Both the position numbers and the translations under genes were made by a program. Shown one piece after another: positions 1-11,113 of a stretch of 64,000 bases of DNA. The notes beneath the pieces were generated by a model. It was not told the DNA's origin, made no database searches, and saw nothing but the letters and a program-made list of their open reading frames with translations. The DNA is taken from contig AZLU01000020.1 of NCBI GenBank assembly GCA_002224055.1, forward strand, positions 1-64,000, written 5' to 3'. This DNA is from Pezizomycotina sp. ARF18 (taxonomy: Eukaryota; Ascomycota). Every line of letters begins with the position of its first letter. The stretch's first letter is position 1.

Positions 1-529
1 AAAAAAAAAGCTATTTACCGACTATTCTAAAAGATTAAAATAGGATTACCTAGAACCTCTATAATAATACTATTACGTAGAAAGTAACTTTAAAAGGTTA
101 TTACGTATATTAAGTACGATAGTAGAAATAATTATAGCTAATTAAGTAGTAGAGAATAGTATATAGTTAAAAAAGATCTCTAATTAAATTAGCTTTACTA
201 AGGAATATAAGTTTTAATATTAAGATTATATAAACTACTAACTTATAGGAGGATAATTAAGTAGCATTACTCTAATAAAAAACCCTAAAATTATATAAAG
301 GATAAAAGCTTAAAATATTAATTATTTACGCTCTAAATTATATAGATAGAGAAAATTAACTTTCTTATAAAAAAATTAGTAAAATAGTAGTAGATATATT
401 TATAAAATCTTTCTACTTAATAATATTTAAAAAAATATATAAACTTATTTAAGACTAAAAAGACGTTTCCTATCAAAACTATTATTTACTATTACTTAAA
501 TAAGTTAGAGCTAGCTAGAGCTATTATAA

Positions 530-1455
530 TTAAAAAATAAATCTATTTATAAAGTAAATAAAATAAAAATTAAAGCTTATTAAGGCAATTTAGAAGAGTT
601 AGTAAATATATATTAAAAATAAGAGTAGTATCTTCTATTAATAGTACTATAGATATTTCCTTCATCTAATATTATAACCTTAGCGAGACGATTAAAAAAT
701 ATTATTATCTACTCTACTTTTCTTTTTCTTTAACTAAAAAACTATATTCTACTTAGAAAGATAGTTTTTTCTATTAAAAACCTATAATATTTTTTAAAGT
801 AAAAGTTACTAGATTTATTAATTTCTTCTTTTTTAAGAGAATGATTATAAGAGAAGTTATTCTTATTAACTAAAAAAAAATAATAAAATATCTATTTAAT
901 AAGGGCGTATATTAATCTTTTTAATAAGATAAGAATTATTTTTTTATAGATAAATCTTTTTAATTTATATTATTAAGAATATTATTAGTAGAATAGTAGT
1001 CGTTTATTATTAGAGATAACTTTAATAGAATCTACCGCTAATATTTTTAGTAATAGAATAAGTAGTATTAGAGCCTTTTATTCTTAGGCTTTATAAGGTT
1101 AGAGACTAACTATTTATTTAAGTACTTCTTTATCCTTCTTTTTTAAAAATTAAACTAAGTTTTTAGCTTTTTATAAGTCTATAGAAAAAATCTAGATACG
1201 AGTAATATAAAGAGAGTTACTAAAAGGCTCTGAAGGGGCTTTAACTAATAAAGGCTTTTTATTTAATTAATAATCGCCTAATACTTTTAAATAGAGTAAA
1301 ATATTATCTAAAGAATAAAAGCTATATAGTATAGTTAATAGAGCTCTTTAATTTTTATTTTTCTTTAATAGAGTTATAGCTAGATATACTCGTCTCTTAT
1401 TAATAATATTATTCTCGTTAATAAGTACTTCTTAATAAACTTAGTATAATGGATA
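530..1455 (+). repeat. RIP-mutated element, copy A
   Basis: This segment matches the reverse complement of 6205-7038 along its whole length. Examples are bases 546-586 against 7026-6985, the segment around 1170-1200, and the segment around 1385-1435 with its shared 'ctcgtctcttattaata'. Differences are mostly transitions of the RIP type plus a few small indels, including about 70 extra bases near 1000-1060 in this copy. The two copies are therefore duplicates of one dispersed element lying in opposite orientation. All coding content is destroyed, so the family is unknown. Confidence 0.7.
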
Positions 1456-4400
1456 GTTAGTCTCGTAGGTTATTATAACTCTAAGAAGTTTAGTTACTAT
1501 ATTAAGTAACTTTAGGTTCTTAGTAATAGATCTTTTATTATAATAAATTAGCAAATATTTTTAGAACTCTTTAATAATATTAAAGATAAAAAAATAAATA
1601 GGATAATCTATTAAAATTATATTAATAAACTAAAAGAAAGAAAGTTAATATTAATAAAAGATAAAACTAAGGCTAATAAAAAAAGTATTTATAAACTTTA
1701 TCTAGATCTTATAATAGCTTAACTATATTTTTAATAGATATAAAATTAGGTAATAGAGGTAGTTTTTTTATTTAGACTAGTTAGTATTAGTAAACTCTTT
1801 AGCTTACTTAGTAAGGATAGGTAAATATTTATAGTATTTATGGAGAGAAGACTATATTTTAAAAATTTATATTTATATTAGAAGAGAAATTATCTAATCT
1901 TAATTAACTATTTAGGAATAAGTTAGTTACTATTAAAGAAGGCGTCTAGTATAAATCCTGTAAGAGTAAGAATATTAGTTTAAAACTTAGTAATTATGTT
2001 AAGGTATATAGTAAGATCTATAATTTATTATAGTAGTTAGAAATAGAGTAAATACTTTAATTAAAAGTTTAATATTTACTTAGAAAAAAGTTTCTCGTTT
2101 AGGCTTGTTCTTAGAAAATTAAATCTATTATTAGCTCTATTTTTTTTTAGCTTTTTTAGTAAAAGTAATCTTATTAGTCTTAATATTTTTTAAAATTATA
2201 GGAACTTAAGGATAAGCTATATTAGTAATAAAGTCTTTAAGATTTAGCGAAATAAAAAATTATTTTTTAGCGTTTTAGTAAGAATCTCGTTCTACTACTA
2301 GGTTAAAGTAGCGAGGAACTTTAAATAAGTTTTTATTAATTTACCTAAGGTAGAGTCTATCTTAGCTCTAGAAATAGAGAAATTAGTATAATTAAAAAGG
2401 TTGTTTTACCTATTATAATATAATAACCGCTATTACTAAAACTAAAAAAAATACTAAAATTAGAGGCTAAACTCTCTTCCTTTAGCCTCTTAGTTATAAA
2501 ATTTAGCTATTAATTAGGATTAACGCGCTTAACTTTAATAACGATAACTTTTTAATTATTAGTTTTACTAGTAGTAATAGCTTTAATTATTACTATTAGT
2601 ACCTACTATAGCGCTACCTATAGTAACTTCGCTTCTACTACTAGTACCTATAATACCGCTATTAATAGAGCTATACTAGTACTTTTATTAATAATATTAG
2701 TTATAATATCTTCTTATATCTTCTAATCCTTCTAATTATTTTAGAGGTCTTACCTCCTATACTGGTATTACTAATTTTATTAAGCTTACTAGTAGTATTT
2801 AGTTCTACTAGGCCTAGTAGTAATACCGATAGATTTCCTAGTTATACTAGTTTTTTTTCTATAGTCTCTAAGCCTATAAGGATAGTATATATTTTAATTA
2901 GGCTTAGTTAAAGTTATTAAAAAGAGAGGATTAATCGATAATAGTATTATTAGCGAAGGGGGTAAAAGGAATATTAATCTAATATAGCTTAGTATTTTAT
3001 TATTAAATCCTAACTAGTATCCTCTAACTAAGCTTTAATTATATTAGCTTAGAAATAGTATTTAGGATACTTTTTAGTAATAACTATATATGTTTAGTTA
3101 GTATAAGATTTATAAATAAACTAGGTAATTTTAAAAATATAGAACTAAGAGAAGTACTTATATAATAAGTTTCTTACTAGTTTTTTATAGTCGTATTTTA
3201 CTAATAGCTAGGTAATATATATAGATCTTCTTTATATTCTAAGTAAAGATAGAATAATATTATCTATAGTTAAAGAAGGCTAACTTTAACGTAGGAATCT
3301 AATTTTTACGTTTTTTACTTATCTAATATATTATATTTTTATATTGGTAAGAGATATAGCTATATCTAGCTACCTTTCTATATCTTATTATCTTAAAAGT
3401 ATTCTTATGCTTTAGAACGTTTTTTTAAACGAGCGCGTTTATTATAGTAAGTAATTTAGATTAGGTCTACGGGTATTAGCTATAAGGTTATTAATAATCT
3501 TTATAGACTTATTAGAATAATAGATCGTCGCTAAAACGGTCTTTATAACCTTTAGATCTTTACGGACTATAGTTAGTTAGCGTATTAAAATAAGCTTTAG
3601 AGATTTCTCGCGACTAGATAATAAAAAATAAGATGATTAATATATATTTTTTACTAATTTTATACTTTAGATTATAGAGAAAGTTAGACCTACGTATATT
3701 TACTATATTAAAGGATATAGAATAATGTTTAAAATTAAGAAGATAAGTAAAAAGCTTCGTTTATAGAGCTAAAAGGTAATAAAATTAGTAATCTTCTCTA
3801 ATATAGAGAAAATAACGAAAAGAAAAGAAAGAAACTAAAAGAAGAGGAAACGTATAATATATTCTTTTCTTTTTTATTCTTTTTTACTTACTAAATCTTA
3901 TCGTTCTTTACTCTTTAAGCTTTTAGATCGATCTAAGCCTCTTTTATAGGCTATTTTTATTTTATATTCTATTATTTACTTTTTATTAGTTATTTATTAT
4001 TATATCTAGCGTATATTATCTATACTAATTTTACTACTTATTAAACTTTAGATTAGAATAGATATTAGCGTAAAGCTATATCTATATATAGCTATATTTA
4101 GCTATTTATAATATATTACTACGTTATATAACCCTATATATATTTTATTAAAGGAATTTACTATTCCTTTACTATATATTATTACTTTAATTATAAAGCT
4201 AGAGAGTCTTAGATAAATAATCTAAATAAGCTTATATTAAGAAAATATTTTAACGCGTAAGATAAATCTTCGTATGTATTTATATATAGTAAATTATTTA
4301 TTTCCTTATTTAATAAGGAATAATCCTCGCTTAAAGTATAGTAGCTCTATAAACGAAATAAAGGAATACTATTTTCTTAAAATATTATATCTTATAATTA

Positions 4401-4603
4401 AGTCTTACTAATTAAGGATTAAAGAGAATAAAAAAATTAAAAGCTAAGCTTTTAGCTAGAAGTTCCTAAGGCTTAAGTACTATATAACTAGTAAGCTTTA
4501 ATATCTAGCGGAATAATGGTTTTATATATTACTTAGTAATTATATAATAAATAAATAAATCTTTTTTACAAATCTTCGCCCGTAGGGCTATACCGAGCTA
4601 AAG

Positions 4604-5209
4604 TATTATTAGAGTAAGGACGGTTAAGGCCTTAATTGGTAGGTAATAACCTCGGTAAAGCTTAGAGTGAATTTATATCTTTACTAAGAATATATATATA
4701 TATCTTACCTTACCCCGCTTTTCCTTACTTAACAGAGGAGAATTACTTGGTGAGATAGATTCTGCCTATATACCCTTTTTCATTAATAATAATAATATAA
4801 TAATAATAACTATATATTAAAAATATATTTAAATCGATATTAAAATATAAAAAATAATATAAAGTTATATAAAATAATCTATATATATTTATTTTTATAT
4901 ATAAAAAGTCTTGGCGGGATTTCGTGTCCCGGTCCGGGACGGGCAGTCGGCGCGCGGGCTAATAAAAGTGGCCGGGAACCGGCGGGCCAGAAAGAGGGTC
5001 CCCAAATCCGTCCGTCTGGCGCAGATCGAACACTATAAAAAGGGATATATAGGTAGAATTTATCTCTTATTAGATTATTTCTATTAGTAAGGAAAGCGGG
5101 ATAAGATAAGATATATATATATCCTTAGTAAAGATATAAATTAATTCTAAGTCTTTACAGAGGTTATTGCCTGGCTAATAGAGGCCTGAACGTCCTCACT
5201 CTAACAATA
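4604..5209. repeat. Fold-back element with ~170 bp inverted arms
   Basis: Bases 4604-4780 and the reverse complement of 5036-5209 are near-copies of each other. Both read from a terminal 'tatt(a/g)ttagag', through 'ggcct', 'aataacctc', 'aatttatatctttacta' and a TA run, to an inner 'cctatata(t/-)ccctttt'. Most differences are transitions, as expected if both arms were RIP-mutated independently. The arms enclose about 255 bp, half of it AT-rich and half a GC-rich unmutated core. The outer right end reads CTCTAACA. The structure could be a MITE-like non-autonomous element with long terminal inverted repeats, or two inverted fragments of one LTR. Treated as a fossil. Confidence 0.7.
4907..5035. 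other. GC-rich island inside the RIP block
   Basis: About 125 bases of high-GC sequence containing normal CpA, TpG and CpG sit in the middle of 7 kb of RIP-mutated DNA, between the arms of the fold-back element. It includes a near-perfect inverted repeat, GTCCCGG-t-CCGGGAC, at 4926-4940 and a second GC palindrome-like stretch (gccgggaaccggc). It ends at a TATA-like 'actataaaaaggg'. The segment is below the length RIP usually needs, or was single-copy, or arrived after mutation. No coding potential is visible. Confidence 0.75.
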
Positions 5210-6032
5210 AGCTTATTTCCTTTTCTTTCTCTTTACTTTTCTTCTTTTCTCTCTTTATAACCTAGAATCTATTTAATAAAGAATCCATCTAAAAAAAAAC
5301 CTTCGATATTTAAAATTTATTTCGCGAAAAAAAACTCTTTAAAGAGCTCGAGCTTAAAGTATAACTTAAAATATTAGGGTACATTTAAATAATAAGCCTC
5401 TACTTCTTACTCTTTTATTATATTAAGAAATATATTAATATTTATTTCTTAATTATATAGCTCGCGTTAAAAAGTTACTATTATTGCTATCGATTTAAAA
5501 ACTTAATTTTTGTAAAGTCTATTTAGTACGTATATATTATTCTCTATTTTGTTCTATTTTACTATATATTTATTTATATTAATTTTTTTAAATAGTATAT
5601 TCTTTAAGATCGTTTAGCCGCCGCTTAAAGCTATATTTAAAATAAAAAAAAATTTAAATTGCGTACGTTTATATTTTTTTTATTAAATTTTTAATCTATC
5701 TATAGTAGAAAAATAGCTATACTTATCGCCGTCTTAGTTATTATAACTATTATTATTAAAAATAATATTATACTCGCTATAGCCGTCTTAAATAACTTAG
5801 CTCTAGCTATTCTAAAATACCTATAATATTTTATATAATAATTTAATTATTTTAATAATTGGGCTTAATGGCTTAATACCGCTAAGAAGCTTGTTTTATT
5901 TATTATTATTATCGCGATTATTATTATTTATAAATATTATAACTGGATTACTTTAAAAAAAGAGTATCAAAAGAAGAGATTCTTTAATAATTTATAGAGT
6001 TTATTAAAGATTTTTTTATTATTAAAAAAAAT

Positions 6033-6155
6033 AAAAGATAAAGAGTAAAATTATAAGAGAAAAAACTCGTTTAAAGGGAAAAATCTCGCTTAAAAGGTAA
6101 AGAGTAAAATTATAAGGGAAAAAACTTATTTGTAAGAAAAAACTCGCTTAAAAGG
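6033..6155. repeat. 59 bp tandem duplication
   Basis: Two direct copies of a unit starting 'aaaag(a/g)taaagagtaaaa' begin at 6033 and 6092, and a third start follows at 6150. Each unit contains 'ttataag(a/g)gaaaaaact' and ends in 'ctcgctta'. The copies differ mainly by transitions. It is part of the AT-rich repeat block. Confidence 0.7.
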
Positions 6156-6204
6156 TATATAATGAGCTAACGCCTGATAGGTTTCTGCTTATCTTGTAGT
6201 GAAA

Positions 6205-7038
6205 CTTAATTATTCTATCGTATTAAGTTTTTATTAATAAAGTATTTATTAATAAAAATAGTTTATTAATAAGAGACGAGTACGTCTAGCTATAGCTTTA
6301 TTAAATAAAAATAAAAGTTAAAGGGCTCTATTAACTATACTATATAACTCTTATTCTTTAAAATAACGCTTTATAGCTCTATTTTTAAAAGTATTAATAA
6401 TATTAATTATAATAGAAAAGCCTTTATTAATTAAAACCTCTCTAAATCTTTTAATAATTCTCTTTATATTATTATATCTAGATTTTCTTTATAGACTTAT
6501 AAAAAACTAACATTTTAGTTTAATTTTTTTAAAAAAAATAAAAGTACTTAATAAATAGTTAGCTCTCTTATCTTATAAGATCTAATATAATAAAGGCTTT
6601 AATATTACTTATTTTATTATTAATAATATTCTCGATAATATAAATTAAAGTAATTATCTATTAAAAAAATAATTTTATCTTATTAGAAGGCTATATACGC
6701 TCTTTTTGGATAAACATTTTACTATTTTTCTTAATTAGTATTATATTAATAAAAGTAACTCTATTCGCGATTCTTTAAAAAAGAAAAGATTAATAATTTA
6801 ATAATCTTTACTCTAAAAATATCGATAGATTTTTAATAAGAAACTATTTTTCTAAAATAGAAAATAATTTTTAATCTATCCTTAATAAGACTATAATATT
6901 AAATAAAAAATATCTATAATAACTTATTAACGAGAGTACTACTTTATTTTTAACATATATTTTACTAATTTTTTTCGCTATTAAGCCTTAATAAGCTTAA
7001 ATGTTTATTTTATTTTACTTTATAAATCGATTTTAATT
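6205..7038 (-). repeat. RIP-mutated element, copy B (inverted)
   Basis: This is the reverse-oriented counterpart of copy A (530-1455). The match runs right up to the edge of the AT-rich block near 7038, where it is cut off by normal-composition DNA. Copy A continues a little further at the equivalent end, so this copy looks truncated at the junction. Confidence 0.7.
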
Positions 7039-7048
7039 TTGTAGTAAG

Positions 7049-7232
7049 TGTTGCAGTAGCAGACTTTTCCCATTTCCTTGGCATCTACCCTCTTGGCATT
7101 TTACCACTATAAATGGTTGTTTTTCCACTGCCGGCCTAGCTAGCCAGCACTTCTTCGACTTAGCTCATCAATAAAGTTCTTTCACCAAGTCTTTCTCCTC
7201 TTTCACCAGTGTCTTTCACATACAGTGATAGC
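7049..7232 (+). mobile_element. Solo-LTR-like sequence (fossil)
   Basis: A 184 bp segment begins TGTTGCAGTAGC and ends ...GATAGCA, giving the TG...CA ends of an LTR. It has a TATA-like 'actataaatgg' near 7110 and an 'aataaag' polyadenylation-like signal near 7170. The four bases 'taag' sit on both sides (7045-7048 and 7233-7236), as a short target duplication would. No second copy or internal region with coding sequence is visible, so it would be a solo LTR. It is not RIP-mutated, unlike the block it abuts. The call rests on signals only, with no family match. Confidence 0.4.
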
Positions 7233-8169
7233 ATAAGTAAGAATTACTTGGGATTTATTGGGATTTCAGTAATTCCAGATTTTTATCAATTGTGACCAGG
7301 GACGTAATGATAATTATACTTATTTATTATTATAATACTAATAAATAAATAAATAAATAAATAAATATATAACTCCGTGAGCAGTTAAACTGTTATCGAT
7401 GGAGGTTGAAAATAAGGAATCAATGAATCAGCAAGGGAAGGAACTTCATGGAAGGGGAGGTTTAAGTTATTCTTACTTAAAGTAAATTACGAGTTTTTTT
7501 TTTTTTCCCCTTCTTCTTCCAATTCCTATCTCCGGTGCTTATCGCGGTTGGGGTTCAACGCTTTTTTTCTTTTTTTTTTTAAAAAAAAATCTTCTTTAAG
7601 ATACCGGTACTCCACTAAAGTAAGTAATAATAACCAAACCAAATAAACCTTAATATACCTCGAATTCGCACTTTAGCCTATCGTCACCAGAATTGCTGTC
7701 CTCCCATACTCAGATCGATCTTCTAGCCCTACCCCTCAAGTAACTAATTCATTTATAGAGTGAAGGCGGTTACTTTAGCAGTTTGGTACGTAAATATTTT
7801 GGCACTGTATAACACCTCATCTTTCTGAATTTTCTAGCCCTTGTTTAGGACCAACGACTATTCTTATCTATTCTTATACCAATCTTCTCTGCCCTTCCCC
7901 GGTAGCGAAAAGGAATATATACTTTTTTGTATATATATATATATATATATTTACTTAAGTATATCCTGAAAATTAAAGAAGAAGTGGCTTTGCATTAGCA
8001 AGGGCTTTAGCGGATGTCGTGGTTTTTTTTTTTTTTCTCTCAGTCCTACGCACGCATCGAAAAAAACACTTGCTCTTGTACAATACAAAGATACTGATCG
8101 ATAGTAGCCGGTACGCACGCAACTCTCCATCGACAGCCCCCTCACTAGCACCAATTAGTCGTCTCCCCG
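7233..8169. other. Intergenic region upstream of PDA1
   Basis: No gene was recognised. The segment contains an (AAAT)n-like run near 7340-7365, several T and A tracts, an (AT)n microsatellite at 7930-7951 and a long T tract near 8023-8036. It probably includes the PDA1 promoter and 5' leader, but no element can be assigned. Confidence 0.6.
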
Positions 8170-10092
8170 ATGCTGGCCTCACGCTGCCTGCGGGCGACCA
8201 GACTGTCGGTCGCCTGCCGCCCGCAATCGCTGTCCAAAAACACGCGAGATGTTCTATAACAACCGATGCCGCATCGTCCAATACGGACAAAGGCAATGTC
8301 CCAGCAGTAAATGAGTTTCCCGTCTTTTCTTTTAATTCTCCCTCTTCTTCCCCCTCCTCTCCGGGCTGTGAGAATGCAATTGCGCACTCTTTAGCACAAT
8401 TCGCTCTTTCCAGCCTATGGATTTTTTGCCTTCGCTATTACGAGAGAAGTATTTCTGACGATAGTCTTCCAAACCATGGAAGACGACAAACCGTTCACTG
8501 TCCATTTGCTCTCAGAAAGCTTTGAGCCGTATGAGATTGAGGCTCCGAGTATAGAATTCCAAACCACAAAAAATGAACTAAAACATGTACAAGAGCATGG
8601 TTGCAATAGGTATTCCCTCCGACAAAAAGACTCGTTCCGCTCATTTCAGCCCATCGTTATTTGCAACGACGAACCAATGTTACCCCCTATTCTCTTATTC
8701 TTCTTAGGTTTCTTTTCCTCGACTAGAATTAGCTTGCATACAATGTGGAGGGTTAACATGTATACTACAGACGCATGGAGATGGCAGCGGACCGTCTCTA
8801 CAAAGAGAAGAAAATTCGCGGCTTTTGTCATCTTTCGACTGGCCAGGAGGCGGTAGCTGTTGGGATGGAGTGCGCCATCCACGCCCGACGATCAATCATT
8901 ACGCGTACGGTGCACGGATTCGCCTACATGCGTGGCGCTACTGCGAAGAGCGTGATAGCCGAATTACTGGGCCGCCGGGAGGGGATATCGTATGGAAAGG
9001 CGGTTCGATGCACATGTTCGCAAAGTCCTTCTTCGGAGGCAACGGGATAGTAGGAGCTCAGGTGCCGTCGGTGCTGGAATCGGGTTCGCAATGAAGTATC
9101 TTGGCCGACCAACGTCACTTTTGCTCTCTACGGTGATGGCGCTTCCAATCAGGGCCAAGTTTTTGAAGCATACACATGGCGAAATTATGGAATATTCCAG
9201 TTGTGTTTGGTTGCGAGAGTACGAATACCTTCCGCCTTTTTTATTTCACCATTTCGCCTTCTCGGTTCATCCTATTGTAATTATTATTGTTGATATTATG
9301 TTATATATATATCACAGGAATGTACCTGACTATGTCTGCTTTACAGCACAACTGAGCTAACTCTGTCCTCTACAGATAACAAATACGGCATGGTACTGCT
9401 GCCAACAAAAGCAGCGCCTTAACAGACTATCATAGCGTGGGCAGTATATTCCGGCCTCAAGGTCACGGTATGGATGTCCTTGCCGTCAAGCAGGCGTGCG
9501 CTTGGGCGAAGGAGTACACCACCAGCGGCAAAGGCCCGCTCGTCATGGAATTTGTCACGTATCGATATGGCGGCCATTCCATGTCTGATCCCGGCACAAC
9601 GTATCGCGTACGTTTCAATCTCATCCGGCACTATTGTGTTTACATGCATATTCTTTCCTTTTGCATCGCTTATAGACTATTTCTCTCTCCTGGTTTCTAA
9701 CTCTTCTTTCTCTCCTTTCGGCTTTGCACCTTTTCTTTGGATCTAGACCCGGGAGGAAATCCAACACATGAGAAGCACAAGCGACGCTATTTCTGGACTC
9801 AAAAGAGGATACTCGAATGGGATGTCGTCAGCGAAGAAGAACTGAAGGAACTCGACAAGAAGCCGTTCTGAAATCGACAGAGATGTTGCCGGCGCTGAGC
9901 AAGCACCTTTCCCGAGAATACATCGAAAATCTTGTATGAGGATATCTACGTAAGTTGCATTTCTCAAAACTCCGTCGTGATTTGGTACTAGCCGGTCGAT
10001 TTTGCTAATATAATTCGAAACCAAAGGCACGTGGATCGGAACCGGACTACATGCGGGGCCGGACGGCGGAGGAAACGCACTACTATAAATGA
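8170..10092 (+). CDS. PDA1: Pyruvate dehydrogenase E1 alpha subunit
   Basis: This is the alpha subunit of the mitochondrial pyruvate dehydrogenase complex, which with the beta subunit decarboxylates pyruvate using thiamine diphosphate. The start at 8170 gives a typical Arg-rich presequence ([19 protein letters not shown]). The mature region follows: [11 protein letters not shown], then [36 protein letters not shown], the ThDP motif [20 protein letters not shown], and the phosphorylation loop [12 protein letters not shown]. The protein ends THYYK-stop at 10092. Introns are visible with joins at NVPA (near 8309), at FGCE/NNKYGM (about 9217-9374), at TTYR/TREEIQ (about 9609-9746) and near 9950-10026. 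The frame is broken several times by single missing bases in short runs (for example in GKGGS, QVPVG and AYNMA), probably sequencing error. The identity is secure. Confidence 0.95.
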
Positions 10093-11113
10093 AAGCAGAC
10101 CGACAGAGGATTTTTCTTTCCATGTCGTGTGATGCGTGCGCCTTGATTAAACTCTTATTCGTGTGTATTTCACTATCTGGCCAGTATTTTCATTCTTTCC
10201 GAAACCAAAAAAAGGAGAAAATCAAGAGGGAGAGAGCAAGGGAGAAAGGGGAATGAATGATGGTAGCGGCGAGGGCTCATGCTGCTCATTTATATAAAAG
10301 GCAATTCCTATGAATAATCATCAACTTTAAGCTCTAATAATATAAAAACGCTTTCTAACGATAATAATAACTCAATAAGCGACCCCATCATGAAATATAT
10401 ATCATCTTGGAAGGTTACTCCTACTATTTATATATATAATAAGGGAATATACCTACCTAGTATATAGACTTATATTATTTAGATATGTAGTCCTTAGAGA
10501 GAGAGAAGAAAAAAAAAGAAAGCTTGCCAAAAAAAAATTTTTTTTGTGGTAGTAGAAAAAAGAAAAGAGGATAAAGAATAATAAATAATCTTTTTTGGAA
10601 TATTCTTGAGTATAAAAAAAAAAAAAAAAAAGGGGGGGGGGGGGGGGAAGCGCAAAGCTCCAGCCGAGAAAAAAAAAAAAAAAAAAAAAAAAAAAAGGAA
10701 GAGAAGAGAAGTTTCTCGTTTCCATTTTATCTCTCGCTTTCTTTCTTTCCCCCACCAGCGCTTGTTGGAGCGCTATATCCGAAAAGAAATACAGCACAGA
10801 AGTTATAGTAAGATGCCCACGGAAATATATATATGTATTACATATGAAGTAGTTTTTTTATTTCATCATATTTATATTATTCCCTTTTGCAAGAATCTTG
10901 GTTGTTTTGAGCGAGCTTTAACTAAAAGAGCTAACCAAATCAGCCTCTTTAGCTAAAGAGCTTAGGATAGTCCCATATCGCAAGAGCGTTCGTCAACACA
11001 GGGTACTTTTTCATTATATACCTTTTGTCGACCACCCGAACCACTTCCACACCTGTTCCTTTATTCCGTTGCCAAGTAGTTCTCCCAGCTCATCAATTCT
11101 ACAGACGTGAACC
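10093..11113. other. Intergenic, low-complexity
   Basis: No gene was seen between PDA1 and CCT8. Bases 10500-10700 are a homopolymer cluster: A18 directly followed by G16 (10614-10647), a 21 bp spacer, then A28 (10669-10696). Open frames crossing it are lysine/glycine or phenylalanine runs and are not genes. The last 150 bases are pyrimidine-rich and probably hold the CCT8 promoter. Confidence 0.6.
10614..10696 (+). repeat. A18-G16 / A28 homopolymer cluster
   Basis: A run of 18 A passes without interruption into 16 G. A 21-base spacer and 28 A follow. The G run could form a quadruplex. Exact run lengths are unreliable in any sequencing technology. Confidence 0.8.

Larger units (their letters stand above)
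1..7040. repeat. RIP-mutated AT-rich repeat block
   Basis: The block is overwhelmingly A+T. CpA and TpG dinucleotides are nearly absent while TpA is everywhere and CpG survives in places. That is the footprint of repeat-induced point mutation (CpA to TpA), which acts on duplicated DNA in filamentous ascomycetes. No reading frame of useful length exists on either strand. The block contains at least two inverted copies of one element, a fold-back structure and a short tandem duplication, listed separately. It probably lies in constitutive heterochromatin, such as a transposon island or a subtelomeric or pericentromeric segment. The original element families cannot be named from what remains. 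The right edge near 7040 is sharp, and composition becomes normal within about 10 bases. Confidence 0.9.

Noticed and set aside
4990-5035. tRNA-like sequence (gcgcagatcgaac)
   Set aside because: No acceptor stem or anticodon arm can be drawn around it. No convincing tRNA was found anywhere in the window.
6033-6155. CRISPR-like array
   Set aside because: Only two full direct copies occur with no unique spacers, and the host is a eukaryote.
1-7040. Telomeric or centromeric satellite
   Set aside because: No TTAGGG-type array and no regular satellite period is visible, only RIP-mutated dispersed repeats.
10606-10956. Open frame of 116 codons rich in Lys and Gly
   Set aside because: It is a translation of the A18-G16-A28 homopolymers, and nothing in the rest of the frame resembles a protein family.
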